A program made the position numbers and the translations under genes. A stretch of 64,000 nt of DNA from Magicicada septendecula (Eukaryota > Arthropoda > Insecta > Hemiptera > Cicadidae), in contig CM068369.1 of NCBI GenBank assembly GCA_034769895.1, positions 151,832,074-151,896,073 of the forward strand, read 5' to 3'. How positions within the stretch are numbered: position 1 is the stretch's first letter; every line of letters starts with the position of its first letter. Below are positions 12,201-26,222 of this stretch, one piece after another. The notes beneath the pieces are model-generated. The model had not been told where the DNA came from. It did no database searches and worked only from the letters and a program-made list of their open reading frames with translations.

Positions 12201-13272
12201 TGTTGTGGACTTGTTATTAGAGTTTTCCTGCAACGTGGCTACTGAAGCTTTAACGTTTACTTAACTATGTTGAGTACGCACAGATGTTTAGTATCGCTAT
12301 AATGTGGAGCACTATTATTTAATTACTCGTGCTTATATTTGTTATAATGCATATTTATACTGGACACTTATGAAAAACGTATCTGCTATACAGTTATACC
12401 ATTAATGACAGTATAGCGCTAAAGAAAAACGCTTCTCATAAGTGCAAATATTTATGGGTGAATAGATCTTATGCATCTCTTAAGGTTATCGAATTAATCC
12501 ATTAATTGAAACATTTAGTTAATCAATTTTCAACTTCGGCTAATTGATCAAAGCAGCGTTATTGGGTTTTCGGATAGATTAATGTAAAAACACAGGAAGT
12601 CCGTGTGAACAAAATTTTGTGACACATCTGTATACAGTATGACACAACTCTAGCAGATTAATCTGGAAAGAAGTTGAGAAGACTGAAAAATTGAATGTTC
12701 AGAATGACGAAGACGATTCCCAGAGACAGTTTTCTATGAAATTAACCCTGAACAGGTGCAATAATCATAGACAAGAGTACGGAAAGTCGCCCATTAAATT
12801 ATTAAATTAATCCGCGTCACTGAAAACCCCCTACAAATGATACAAAGAAATGTGATTTAATGGAAATGGCTGCTATTTAAATTTCCGACAAACTTTATGC
12901 TGAATAACTAATTTTCCCGTATCCGTAATTTAGTGTGTTGAATTGGCAATATATTATTCTTTCTTTGTAGCGTACGGGATTAAAAAATAGAAAATGTAAG
13001 GTAGCGTATTATAGTATTCAAAAAACTATATTGAATTTTTGTCTCAAGTTATAACCTGTAAACTATAAATACAAACACTGTTTTAGAAACAATTAAGTTT
13101 ATGTTATTATTCTATTATTATCGATTAAATGTATACAGTTAATCCGATTCAGAATTTAAATCACTAAGCACCTTTATTATGTTTTATTTACAAACAACCA
13201 CAATTTTGTAGGAACGTCTACTTTAGTAGTATGTAGTAGGCCTATAAGCCAGAGGTCTCTAACGTCACCACG
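9210..13272. other. Non-coding DNA, nothing recognised
   Basis: Contains a short (TA)n run at 9617-9642. Short open frames exist (for example near 11250 and 11590) but show no domain, codon bias or splice framework that I could support. Confidence 0.5.
9617..9642. repeat. (TA)n microsatellite
   Basis: A short uninterrupted TA array. Confidence 0.9.
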
Positions 13273-13464
13273 ATGTCAATAGCCACCACTAAAACGACAC
13301 AATTGTGTTCATTGGCACTGGTACTGGCACTCTTACTGGCATATGTGTATGAGTGTATATTTTCCGCGAGGCTTTCTGATCAGTTACATCATTTGACCTT
13401 GCTTACAATTTTTATATATCGCAGTTATTATAACTGTATTGGTTGCCTAAGTAGTGAGGTCTAG
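13273..13464 (+). CDS. Possible short secreted-type ORF or first exon (speculative)
   Basis: A 63-codon frame begins at ATG 13273 with an A at -3. The first ~37 residues look like a secretory signal: a short polar start, then a hydrophobic core SLALVLALLLAYVY, then a more polar stretch SARLSDQ. The rest is hydrophobic and unrecognised. Insect neuropeptide and other small secreted precursors often have such a first exon, but I see no convincing splice donor, promoter or downstream exon. It may be chance in AT-rich DNA. Function unknown. Confidence 0.18.
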   Translation: MSIATTKTTQLCSLALVLALLLAYVYECIFSARLSDQLHHLTLLTIFIYRSYYNCIGCLSSEV

Positions 13465-16400
13465 GTCAAATTGCTGAAAACTCGAAATTCCGTAAAGTCA
13501 GAACAATATTGAAACTCTTCAAGACTAAACATTCTTAAATAATTCATAATTATGAGTCGGTACTATATTTATTATGCAATTATTCACTAGTCATAACATC
13601 CAAAATTCAAGATTCTGTAGTATAAGCATTTTTTAGATAAAACTACTAATCTTGAAATATGATATTTGTGTTTATTTATACATTTCAAATAAATTAAAAT
13701 ATAAGTAAATAATACTAATTAAAGTATTAATAAAAACAATTTCCAAACATATGTCAAATAATTTGTTTCATTTGCACCTTTAATAATCCCAGTTTAGTAA
13801 TACGGTCACGTCTCTAATCCTGTTTCTAGTTATACTAAGCTCTCTAATCAGAGCAAGGCATGATTTTAATAATAAACAACATGAGAGAGTCTAGGAAGTA
13901 GACTCTCCTAGAGTCTAGAGTCAGTAGGAAGTAGTTCTGAACATTAGAAGGAATTATCTAATGAGCATTAAAAATATTTAATGATTAGGTAAGATAAAAA
14001 CTACATTAGTCTAAACATTTTGAAGTGTCTTACAAAGTTATCATACTACTTCATCTACATAGAAGAGACCAAAATGGTTTTCTTTGAAGATTACGGAACA
14101 GATATTAAAAACAATTTTAAAATTCACATGAATAGTATCAATGTTATTATAGTCAAAGTGTAAAGCACAATTCAAAATAACTGGTAACTAATAATACAAA
14201 TTTAGTATAATTTGTAGTGTTGATAAATTACAACTTTAAAACACTAAATTGTAAAAGCCCTGCAAAGAGAAAACTTGTACAACTCTCCCACTTATAACAC
14301 TTTTTGTTAATCACTTCAGTATTGCCGTAACACAAGATATTTGATTTGCTGTGACATAGGCCTATATATGTACAGCTTTCTATTTTTTACGCTTCTTTGT
14401 CTCTGTCCTAAAAAAAACCTTTCTGTTTACAATGCCTCGTTGTTAATATTGGAGTCCATAAGATTAAATAACGTAAAATGATTTTAAATGAAACACTAAC
14501 TAAAATAAAAGGAGTGTTTTAGTATGGTAGTACTGTCCAGTAAGAAATAAGTGTATATGGTGCATTTAATTGTATCTAGAAACAAGGCGCTAGGTATCAC
14601 TAAGTGCTCTCATGTTCCCTAGAATTTGTTTGACACGTGAAGATAGTTGACAGTTTTCTGCATTTAACACTGTACCATACTTCAAATGAGTGTTCTCTCA
14701 AACCGCATGAAGTTAGGAGCAAAGCTGGAGTGCATGGTAGAGTTGCCCGCCGTTTATGTAATGGTAGACACCTAAGCAATATATTTATTAATTTTATAGT
14801 TGATATATTTTGAATGAAGTTAATATGTTTTAGTTTATTATGGCTATATAATATTATACTCTCTAGACTAACAAATGAATTTTGAATATCTTTGCTTCTA
14901 TTTGCATATTCAGTTTAAATCATACACAAAATTCTCAGCTCACCCTTTCTTCCTGTAATTTTATTTCCTATCTACTGTTTAAAAAGTAACAAGTTTGGGT
15001 AAATTTAAATTAAAGTAAAAGATGACAAAAATACAAATAAAAATAAATTTAATAAAAAATTAATAATAATGAAGTAGAGTTAATACGATAAATTTAAGTC
15101 CATGTTCAGTAGCAGTACGTTAGATTAAAGAAAGTGACATATATGTGCTATGATAATTACATATCTGATTATAATCAGATATTACATTCCTGAGAGATTG
15201 GTAAGCGTAGAGTGCACGGCAAAGATACATGCCACAAGATATGTAGCGTGGTTATTGTATTAAATATATGAAAGTCTCATGTAACTTGTACAAATGAAGA
15301 TCTATTCAAGTTACGTTTAGTCTTCAATGGAGCGTAATTTTTTCAAAGTATAAAGAAGGCCTACTAATCGTAATAAAAAAAAAAACAACAGGCGGTGTTC
15401 GGGGCTGCAGACGCAATCTAACAACTAAACATCAAAGAGGGTTGATGGTATATTTTACGATGCCATAGCAGTGAATTTTGTCACTTTTACGACTGACGTC
15501 TTGTTTTCAGAGCACTTTGACGATGTAGTGAATGACGACAGATGTGGACATTACACATACTTTGCGACATTCATCTGCATTCTCTCACATTACGCCAGGC
15601 GATATAGAAACGTGTTTAGAAAGCTGAGGTTTTTCACAGTGCTCACATCCCATAACCACTGAATAAGGTGTGCATCTCTTTATGACGACAAATTCTTTAG
15701 TCATTTTCTCTCTGTCTTATTTTATGGCTGTAATTTTTTTGTCTATCTTCTTACACAAAAGTACGCGTATGTCTTACCTTTTCACAAATACATGCGTGTA
15801 TAAGGTCACACACATATATCGGCTTACTCAATTGGTAGTGAAGTATGTGTACAGGACCATTTGACCAAAAAGTTAGTTTTGTTAAATTAACTAACATAAA
15901 AAACAAATCATTTGCCAGCGTGATGTTGTTCCTTTAACCGCTCCTTACAGAAAGGTTGATAACAAACAAACAAATTAGCAAATAACTACTGGACTGACCA
16001 CTTTAATGCATACATACTATATTCAGGAAGTTTATGGTCAATGTACGTATACAAACAAAATGTCATTTAACAAAGATTTTTGTTTTCGAATTTCTTTGCT
16101 TTATAATTGTTTCTACTCTCCCGTTATCTGTAAGGACAAGTAATTGTCTTTACTATAGGCCTACGTAATACACAGGTTTTACTTCTCTTTATGAAGTTGT
16201 GTTTCTATAAAACGAAGAAAAATAATTTCTAACTTACATGGATTCTTACTTCCTTATTTACATGGATTCTTACTTGCAATTCTAAGTAAACATGAACAAA
16301 ATAAACAGAGTAAACTTCTTTGGACAGCATAAACCGTAATTAACCTCTAATTATTAATGAATATTGACACCAAAAACTCTGGCACTCATCAAGGGATAAA

Positions 16401-16689
16401 CCATCTGTCTTTCTCGAAATGTGGTTGCAGCTCGCCAGTTGACTAAACATTTTGCGTTGTCAGCCGTAATAAAGGAAACTGGAAAAGTCATTTAACATTA
16501 TTGGGTTGTGCATTCAGCATTTTTTCTTTATAGGGAATGAACCACATTAGTGTATCATTTGTGTTTTACAATACAATATTTCAGTTACGGAAACTGAAAT
16601 ATTCCACTGGTTCGTATGTTGCACAGCTGTGTGGTTTGAAGTATACGTTACACTTTTTTTTAATTTCCTTGCACCAATTGTTGCACCAT
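13465..16689. other. AT-rich non-coding DNA
   Basis: No recognisable gene or repeat. Several copies of the palindrome TAGGCCTA occur in this part of the window (14357 and 16156). Confidence 0.55.
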
Positions 16690-17230
16690 TTTCTAATAAC
16701 TTTGATTGCAATTGAACATGTATCCCACTTCCACTATCTGGGATATGACATCCCCGACGCAACAGCAGTGGCACAGACGCTAAACTGGCCAAATTGAATT
16801 CAATCTGTGGTGCAATACAACGAATTAAAGGTAAGAAAACAAGAAAGTAAACCCAATTAAAGTTTGGAGAGCTATACCAATTTCTACTAAGTTATATGGG
16901 TCTAAGAACTGGATAACGACACAAAGTGCCATGAGCAAGAGTCAAGCTTCCGAGGTAAGGTTTCTGCGTTCTGTGAAGAACGATAGATCACACCACATAC
17001 ATCACAGAAGAACGTTCTGTGCACACGGATAGATAGAATACGTAATTATGATTTACAACAGTAACTAAATATTCACTCACTGAATGACAAGACAGGGAAA
17101 TATGGAACCGATAGTTACTTCACAATGACGGCACACAGGTTACCCAGGCAAATCTCTTTTATAAGACCAAATGGAGGTGATCTCCTGCAGGTTAAGTAGG
17201 TGTGTGCATCTTGTCCTATGTGCCAAAAGA
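16690..17230 (+). pseudogene. Degenerate RTE-like LINE, RT C-terminal relic
   Basis: Across shifting frames the plus strand gives HVSHFHYLGYDIP, then SICGAIQRIKGKKTRK, then KLYGSKNWITTQ and QASEVRFLRSVKN, and farther on RLPRQISFIRPNGG. These are the ordered landmarks of the RT thumb and C-terminus of RTE-like LINEs (YLG, KTRKETQLKF-like, LLYGSENW, AEMRFLRSV, GRP). Many stops and frameshifts show an old copy. It is distinct from the family at 6811-7556, being much more decayed. No tail or target duplication was defined. Confidence 0.75.
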
Positions 17231-20031
17231 TAAATACATAAGTATTCACTGTAAGTGGGAAACAGGAAAATCATGAACGATGTTGACAGGAGGCCATAAA
17301 AATGTCATGACTTCTCAATATAGCCTACAGTATCAACAAATTATCCGTTAGCATTAGTCTGCATTATTCTGGTAGATTCCAGATTGAATCTGGAAGTTGT
17401 TCAACTCGATGTAAAAAGTCTATCAAATTAAACAAACATGCAGCTAGAAAACATTAAGACAATACCTGTATAGAAAAAGTAATGATGAAGTGGTTAGAGT
17501 AGTACGCGATCAACAATATTGCTTTCGGGTCCGGTGACAAAGAAAATCATTGGAAACTGCTGACGGAATAGAATATGACGTTTTGCCAGCAAATGATGGT
17601 TAGTTCATTTAAAGTTAGACATGAACTGCCAAAAATGATATCTGTAGTAAAAATTCATATGTAGAATTTGTTTCCATATTCTGAGATGATTTAGACTTCT
17701 TTAGATGAATATGACAAAATTTGTATTTTCAACTCAGATCAAACAGCTTTATCTTAAAATTGTTTGTCTAGCAATACCTTTGTTTTTTTGCAATTATAAA
17801 TATTTTTATAAGAAAATAAGTATACAAAGGCTAACGTTAATTATTGCTGCAAACATTATGCGGACAGATAAACTGAAATTTCTTGTTATCGGCTGAAGTT
17901 AAAATCACGATGTTTGAAGGATGGTAATTATTTGATTATGCTTTTTAACAAAAAATAGATTATTACGAAATAATTGCCTCTACCAGTTCTGACAAGGTAA
18001 TGATAAAGGAGAAAGGACGGTGAACAGCGCTCTGATGGGAGATGTTTCTTCTGGACGCTGTTAAGCTTATTAACAGATCGCAAAAATTGTATCTCTTAAA
18101 AGTTGCAGAACGTTTACTTAATATGACAAACAAATTCAACAAATAGATCAGCGAATAATACATACCTTGAAACTACATTGTCACAAACTAATTTTAAGAT
18201 AGTTCGTTGAAATTTAAGAAACTAATTTACGGAAATTCTGCTATTTCGTAGGGTAAAATAAAGCTCAAAACCAGTGTTAAGGAAACCGCTGTCACTCATA
18301 GATGTCTCCAGAAAGACGGTACTTTCCCAAAAGCACTGCTCTTCTTGCAGGCAATATTCCAAGTATCCTCACTGATATTTATATTTATGTGTGTGCACCT
18401 GTGCGTGTTCGTATTTGCAGCAGTTAGAGAGGCAGAGAGATCGTAAGGGCAGGAACTTCTAAATGAACCTTTTTTACGCAGATTAGCAGATAGTGTTAAT
18501 GGACAATGTTAATTTACGAGATATACAATACTAATTTACGTAAAGATATACAATACAAAGACGACAAAGAAACGTTATCTATTCAACAGCCGTCCAAGCC
18601 TATTCAACATAAAGCCAAAACTTAGTCATAGGAGAGAAAATATGAAACACTGTTCACGAAAATAAGAAGCAGGTTTATAAATTAGCACCAAAATGAATAG
18701 CAAAGCCATGCAAGTTTCATGTTTCAATTATAATGGATGTGAGATATGACAAAACGCCACGCATCCCGGTGACCGCATCTGATTCAAAATGTAACAAGTC
18801 CAATGGCCGTTAGAATATGTTTGAGACCGTGGGCACGTTCTGCTGTGTAGATTATATCTTGTCTGTTCCTAACAGAATTGGCAGTCTGCCGATATTAATA
18901 TTATTACCTGACGTCGAACACAACACGAACGTTTAAAATTCTTTGATCAGGAAGTGTCGTCGCGATAAGTCGTACTGTTTCGCATTTACTTCTTGGTAAT
19001 ATTTTTTAACCATGGCGGATCGAGTACATTAAAAACACATCTGAATGTGTTAGAAGTGAAAAGTTTAAAGAATTCTTTACCAGCCAGCTCGTAATATTGT
19101 TTACGCGTCTGAATATACATATTACTCCTCTCCGTTTTAGTTTCTGTTGACATTCGGTGTCGAGATAATGTGTACGGAGTGATCATCGTCCTGTAACGAT
19201 GTACACTTTTCTCGACATATTCCAACTAAACAATCTGCATTTGCACCGCTGTGTACCGAGTCCTTTGATGTACTCGCAACGACAATCACTCCGCGAGCGA
19301 TCACTTCCTGCCACTTTTGCATGTGCTTGGCTGTGTTCGTTGTCACCTTATTGTGTCAGAAATTGTATCATCATTCTTCTATACACTGTTCTGAAGGCTT
19401 CTGTACATTTTGGGTTAATATATTTTAGTATTTCAAACTGTCATTCTAAATTACTCAAAAAACTTAAATTTCCCTCTGTATTAGTGCTATTGTAACGCTC
19501 TTCAAATATTTTAAAATTAAATATTATAAATCGATTCATGTTCCCACAATATGATTCATCCTAAGTTTTAATAATCTCCAATTTAATCATCTAGATAATA
19601 AAAAACGCCATTTTGTTAGAAGATAGTCACCATTCACAGTAAACTTGCGTACATGCTCTGCCGATCTACACCATTATCATGATTGTGTGTTTGTTAAGTA
19701 CAAAGTAATGAGCCAAAGAAGTCTAAAGCTTGATTCGCACGAACGTTCCCTATATTTTTGGATAAAGATGTACGTTGGTCAACAAATAATGCCTGATAAT
19801 AATCTATCACAGGAAACTCTTAAAACAATACTACAATATCTTCATTCACATTATTTTTTCATTTTAATCTTACTAAAATTAAAAAAATTTTATAGCTTGA
19901 GTAATGGTTTACTTGAATTACTATGTTTAAGAAATTAAGTAAACTTCTACTTTTGTATAGGAATAAGTGAAACGGTTTACGAGTTAATGAGGGCATATTT
20001 GTCTGTTTAACTCGACTTTGGCATTTCGCAG
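17231..20031. other. Non-coding DNA, nothing recognised
   Basis: Includes a 19-nt near-perfect palindrome at 17377-17395 and scattered short open frames with no recognisable domain. Confidence 0.5.
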
Positions 20032-20110
20032 TGACGTTGCCAACTGTACACGGGAAGCTTTACATTTACCGAGCGCTGAATGGTGCAAACCTGATTTTGT
20101 GTTTATCCAG
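20032..20110 (+). CDS. Candidate internal exon of an unidentified host gene (speculative)
   Basis: A pyrimidine-rich stretch ending TTTCGCAG precedes 20032, and CAG|GTAAGA follows at 20108-20116, a strong consensus donor. The 79 nt between are open in two of three frames; one reads DVANCTREALHLPSAEWCKPDF and continues VFIQ to the donor. The base composition is less AT-rich than the flanks. I do not recognise the peptide and cannot find neighbouring exons. Insect introns in large genomes can be many kilobases, so isolation is not disproof, but chance pairing of splice signals is quite possible. Confidence 0.25.
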
Positions 20111-23100
20111 GTAAGAACGTGGAAATACAGTACTGCTACAGCCCGTTACTACGATGACATGAACAAATTCCTGTAACTCGATTGGCGGAAATTTTTACAC
20201 ATGCTGTTATTTCCACCACACAAACCAGACGTCAGAATCGCTTACTCAGAGTCTCGAGTAGACTTTCCAACGCTATGTAAAACTCTGTAATAACACTCTA
20301 CTGTCGACAGAACCCAACCAATTATAATTGTTAGTAAAAAAAAATGTTTCGTTATCGATTTGTGCTTCCTTGATTTAATGAATTCATGTTATAGATATAA
20401 TCTTGTGTAAATAACACATAATTTTTCTCTAATTATTACAGTTTATTTTATTTTCATTTTACTTTACTTTTGTTGACTGTCAGAATGCAGGAACAATGGC
20501 ATGAAAATGACGTATTTTTGTGGAACGTTATTGTCAAATTTGTATTTGTACTTAACTGTGTTACAATGTCAAAAGGACGCGACTAAACGAGGTGAGCAAC
20601 GCACCGTATGATTTATTAGTTCCAATTACGCTAACGATGCATACGCTAACGTGATTACGATGTAATGCGATAATGCGTTGGTTACCTGAGGGGTGTTGCT
20701 ACTACCTACTACACACAGCTGGTTGTGCTTGCCCCCTTACACACTACACGCGTGTAGAAGTTAATTATCTGGTCGATACGAATTCATTTGTACAGGAGCG
20801 TAACAAACTTCTTGTCTATACGCATGAATTCAAGAAAATGGACATATGTGACGGGGAGCTGAGCTCTATATATTACGTAACGTGACGTTTCCCTCAACAT
20901 AAAGATTGTCATATAAATATACTGAAGTACAAAACAATAATAAAGTAATAAACCTATGTCATGAGAGATAGGTATTAACAACTAAATTTAAGACCACTGT
21001 AAGGTAGAATAAGAAAACTAAAATAACAAACATGTCTATATTAAACTTAATAACAACAATTCCAGTAGACTGCATAAGAAATAAGGTACAGGCTACGTAA
21101 AAGCCTATAATGCAGAGTCTAGCTGGGTAACCAGTAACTGGAAAAATGAGAACATAAGCTAAATAAAATTTAAGATAAAACTATAAAACTAGATTAAGTA
21201 GTTATATCTGATTGTGACTGATAGGCACATAGACAATTCAGATAGAGATAGAGATTACAATTTACGATTATAGAATTTTTTTTACTATTAGGCCTACATA
21301 TTTTGGCGCTCAAAAGTGAATCGTAACAGTGAAACTCAATCAGTTCATAAACCAGTACTCAATTATCATTTAACAATTTACTTAATCTGAAAGTCTACAT
21401 ATTTAATGAAATATAAGACTATACCAAAACCAGAAAACACCACCATTACTTATAAGATTACAGAAATGGCGTCCACAACTAGAACCCGTTAAACAAAAAA
21501 TATATCGACAAGTGAGAATAGACAATCTCTTTTTTACTACATTACAATGTGTAAACACATGTGCAATGTAAGCAAACTGATAACAAGGCAAAAGCTCACT
21601 AGTATGGTCATCTAATGAAAAAAAAATTAAGCATTCCTTAAATCCGCTGATCATATGACTCGTAGATAAACTTGTTATTTGGACCTTTCCTTTGTGGTGG
21701 TTTGACAATAGTTGTGTCACAGTAGCGTTAAATTCGTAAATTTTGGTCTAAATGGAGATCATTACTTCGAAGAAATGAAGGCCTCTACTCCTTCACGAGT
21801 GCTTTCAGTACAAAGTGAAACGTTCAAATGAGTATATTACGTTCTGGATGTGTACGAAGGAAAAACACATTGGATTCGCAGGATTATTTTCGTGCGCCAA
21901 ATTTGGCAGACATATCTCTCCAGACGTAGAAGTGACGACTGTTATTTTCATTTTACACAGTGTTTGTGGCGTAAAGTTCAAAATCTAGGAATCGTCAGTG
22001 GTTATAAAGAAAATGAAGAAGTTCGTTTGACATGCAGGATGGTTGCAACCATGGTTCCCATGCCTGTTTAGATGTTTGAGTACTGCTGATTCGTGATTAT
22101 GGAAATAGGCCCAAATCGTGCATATTGGCTTTTGGACTATGTCATGTCCCAATTAGTTGAAAAAATTAAGATGTACCACTTTATTTATAGAATGTTTTTG
22201 TAGAAACGTACAGAAAATGATCTGCGCCCTGGTAGGAAGACGCCAAACTAATATATATTTCTCAGTAGGAAAAAATTAAAACTGCTAAAAGCTGAAGCAG
22301 AGTATATTATAACTCAAATCAAAACTATTAAGGTTGGGTCTCGTGAACAGAAAAGAACTCGACTAACTGAAATGGGCATGCTGCTTATCAAATTAGAAAA
22401 TTGTTAAAGAAAGAAAGAAAACACGATGTTACAACTAGCTGCCTGAAATTTAAAAGTGATAATAATAATTAATAACAAAAATTGATAACTGAAAACAATA
22501 TTTAAAAATTATTCCAAACACGCCTGCTTTTAATAATTTGTTTGGCTTAAGCGATGTGGTTGTGTGTTCACACAACCGCCATATGGAAACTTTGAAATTT
22601 ATGACATTAGGGCTTTAAAAAATGATCAAAAATGTCTAAAATTCAGCCAGATTCTAGTCTAAAGGGAATTTTAACCCATAATTCTAATTTAACCTTTACT
22701 ATGAATTTTTTTTTAATTGCGGGCTCCAAGGTCGAAAAATAGGATTTACAATTTTAATAAAATTATAAAAGTTTACTTGGGGATAAAGTTACGAGTAATT
22801 TTAGTGAAAATACAAGATCCGTATCTGCAGTCTCTGTATTTCGTTAAGTGTAGTAATTTGACATAATTAATATATCAAAAACTTATATTTTGTTATCAGT
22901 TATGTATATTTGTGAATAATGTTAGGTATAGAGATTTATAAAAACATACATAACTTGAAAAACTATGGTAAAAAATATTTGCCATTTGGCATTATGGTTA
23001 CAAATTTAACTAAAAAAACCGATGAAGTGGTTTGGAACTTTTAGTATTTATTTTATGATTGTCTGCTTTACAGTTATGTTACTAATAAAATAATAGAGTA

Positions 23101-23340
23101 GTTGGATTTTCGTAATGTTTCTGATAATATAAAAATTATCTGATATTGAAATTTAATAACTAACTTAATAATAAATGTATTTCGTTGAAAACAGATAGCG
23201 AATTCTGCAGTTCTGTTAGCTCACTAGTGCTGTATTAATTGTATTAGCTGTGACTTTTACAAATTTTGATAGGACCGCTAGTGTTGGCTACGGAGTTGGC
23301 GAACAGCTGATAGACACATATGTAACCAAGTGTTACCGTC
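20111..23340. other. Non-coding DNA, nothing firm
   Basis: One modest open segment near 22275-22400 on the plus strand (containing AEAEYIITQIKTIKVG) looks slightly protein-like but has no recognisable family and no start or splice support. The remainder is AT-rich. Confidence 0.45.
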
Positions 23341-23500
23341 TCTAATGATGTATACGTACATACGTTCGGCGCACAGAACACAGACTTATCAGTATGGACC
23401 CACAAATCACGATTTCAGCGTTGGTGCACAGAGCACGGGCGCTCTGAGCACGCCACCCTCCTAGGACGTCGCCTAAGTAAGTAGGTTTTGAGAAAACAGT
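23341..23500 (+). pseudogene. Possible retroelement RT-linker relic (weak)
   Basis: The plus strand reads TYVRRTEHRLISMDPQITI and then SALVHRARALSTPPS before stops. A segment of the form histidine-rich patch, then LVHRARAL, is common between RT and the endonuclease in Penelope-like elements. Only about 50 residues remain, there is no tail or duplication, and the match rests on one short motif. Confidence 0.25.
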
Positions 23501-23549
23501 ATCTGTTTGATAAGACTTAACAAAGATATATAGCTTTACCTTATCCAAC

Positions 23550-24889
23550 AGTCGACGTAAAGAGGAACAAATAGTAGGCCTACTATAAAAGATTAATCTT
23601 TTATTAATCTTATCATTTATTAATCTTTATTATAATCTTCATTAATTAATCTTTTATTATAATATTTTACACCTTTTATTATCATCTTAAGTCATAACTG
23701 TAGTAGATAACGGAAAGTCTGAATTCTCTCAATGGTTTAGAAAATTTTTATATGAATGTCTTCTTCTGACAGTTTGTTTAAGAAATGTGTAAGTAGCTGA
23801 TAGTATCTTCCTTTAATATTGTTAGTCTTTTCATATTTTTATATTATTTTAGTTGGTTAGAAACAATATTAACAGGTGGATTACGAGTTTTAAACAATAT
23901 GTTTTTATTCACTTCACACGCAACATATGATTCTTGAAATCGTGCTTTGTTTTCGTTAGTGTTTTATCTCTAGTCTCATTTTTAATTTTTGGTGTTGACG
24001 AATATTGCAATTTGCATAGTGCAATTTTAATTGACTGTTTACAGTTTCTGTAACTACTTTTATTGTTAAAACAATGATTTCAGTATTCTGTTAATTACCG
24101 TTTCTTCGTTCAATCATATTTATAAGAAACAAGAAGACAAAATGGTCTTCTTATCTCTGTCGAGATGCAAAATTAAGAATCTATATTCTGACGCTTTCAA
24201 GAAAATAACATTTTATTACAAACATCTCACGGTTGAAACAATGTTTGATGAAAATGTATTCATTATTTCTCGTGTAACTGCGTGTAGTTGCGACTTTAAT
24301 CTTAATTAGCGCATTAAGTTAATTTGCATTTATATTTTTTCAGGAATCAAGCATTCTATTTTCATGTATGCGTTAAGAATATGTATGTGTATGTAAATAC
24401 GCGCACGTGTATGTGTTTTGTGTGCGTTTTGGTCAGTCTGACCTTGGGACATTAAATTTTTAGTTTAATTTTGTCCTGTATTACGAGTTTCATGTCGTAT
24501 TTTAGAGGCCGCTGTCCAGTGTCCCGAGTGTTTAACTTGGCAAAGTATGTTTAGTTTACTGCAAAACTTCAAACTATTTGAAAACTTGGCGTTTTTGTGC
24601 TTATTGTTAACACAATTGTGTCAGTTATTGGCGTTTTTATTTTAATCAAGCGTAAAATTTGAAAAACCTAGTTTAGCCGTCAGTGATTTAATTTAGGCCT
24701 ACTAAAAGCTAATTTTTTTATATCAGTTGCGGCTAACTTTGCTTCTTAAATTAAGCATAAATGCCTTTTGACGTTAAGCACCTCATCACTTTTGACGTTA
24801 AGCACCTCATCTCTTTTGACGTTTAAGGTTTAATTGTTTAAAGTTATCTTAAATCTAACGCAACAAACTGAGGAACGGTTTGGTCATAT
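23550..24889. other. AT-rich non-coding DNA
   Basis: No gene recognised. A repeated phrase, CTTTTGACGTTAAGCACCTC, occurs twice in tandem near 24762-24815 with a third partial copy. Confidence 0.5.
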
Positions 24890-25410
24890 GACACAGCGCC
24901 CCCAGACGGACAAAACTTCAACAAGCTCAGACAACAATCAGTATTCTGAAGTAACGGGTAAAGCGTCTCCTACACACACATACAGCCTAAACATATTTGT
25001 TATGTATGAATTTGTACATAATGAGTTAACAGACAAACCGACTGCTCACGTGTCTGTTTAAACTGTAGAAAAATTATTGTGTATTTATGAGTTTAGTGTA
25101 ATGAATTAAGCGTTATTCTGTTGATAGTGAAAGGAAGCAGTCGCGTCATAGTTGATGCGAGTAAAATCCATCTACTCCTTATACTAGTTTATAGGCCTAT
25201 GTATTTCCGTACTTATCCCACAACCTACAGCTAATATATCATACAGCGCTCCGCTAACCTAGTTTTGCTGTCGTAGTTGCCGGTGGAATAAAATTGTGCA
25301 TATGAATATTATGCAACGGTTTTGTTTAAATTCATTTAACGAAACGCACACTGTATTGTGCTTGTTTCTCTAAATGACGTTACGAGTATTATCCGTCGGT
25401 TTAAAAAACA
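24890..25410 (+). repeat. Dispersed repeat, copy 1 (unclassified)
   Basis: Colinear with 46980-47530 over about 500 bp. Shared landmarks are ACAAAACTTCAAC, AGGAAGCAG followed by CGCGTCAT, CCGCTRACCTAGTTTT followed by CTGTCG, and TATTGTGCTTG. Agreement is about 65-70% by eye. The open frame 24834-25061 across it is not conserved in the other copy. No coding capacity or terminal structure could be defined. Confidence 0.7.
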
Positions 25411-26117
25411 TAGATCCATATAATACACATGTACATATCTTTATTTTGTAAGTGACTCTTAAGTATTTCTTGCAGGTTTTTATATTATGATCAGTTCTTG
25501 AGATATTAACTATTTCTGCAAGTAAAATTATATTGTATCACCTTACGCACGTTTTACTGATTAAATCAGCATCATCAGCAATCAGCATGACATGTTAATA
25601 AAATAAAATAATATATTTAATTCATATATCATTCAGAGGTTAGTATATGAATTATATATATTGTAGCGTGACAGAAAATCCACTACTTATTAAGTCATAT
25701 AAAATCATAAAGTTTAATTACATCAAATATGTTAAAATAATATTGAATGAGATTTAAGGAAATCAAAGGAATGAACCACAATAAAATAAAAATCCTCATT
25801 ACATTATATAGAAACCACTGTTTAAATATCAAAGAAAGTATCAAAAGCAACTCATATTATAATATCTGTAATTTACCCAGGAAGCTAGGAGCAGTAAACA
25901 AAGTAAATAACACCAGATCAAGAAGAAAGAGAACAGTTTAAGAGTGGTGAATACCAAAATACCCCAAAACCAAGAAGAGGGAAGAATAAAGTTTGTGATC
26001 AGGAAGAAAACAATACCCTGAAACCTGTAGAGAAGAACAAGGTCCGTATCAGTGAATAAATTAGATGCTCCAAACTAAACATCAGTCGAGATAACACCAA
26101 GTACCTTGGTTTACCCA

Positions 26118-26222
26118 AGAATGAAGAAGGAAGACAAGAAGACCAGAAGAATGAAGACTAGAAGAAGGACAAGAATGAAGACCAGAAGAAGGACAAGAAC
26201 GAAGACAAGAAAGAAGACAGGA
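26118..26222 (+). repeat. 24-bp purine-rich minisatellite
   Basis: Three clean units at 26147-26170, 26171-26194 and 26195-26218 share the start AAGAAYGAAGAC. Less regular copies flank them. Confidence 0.8.
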
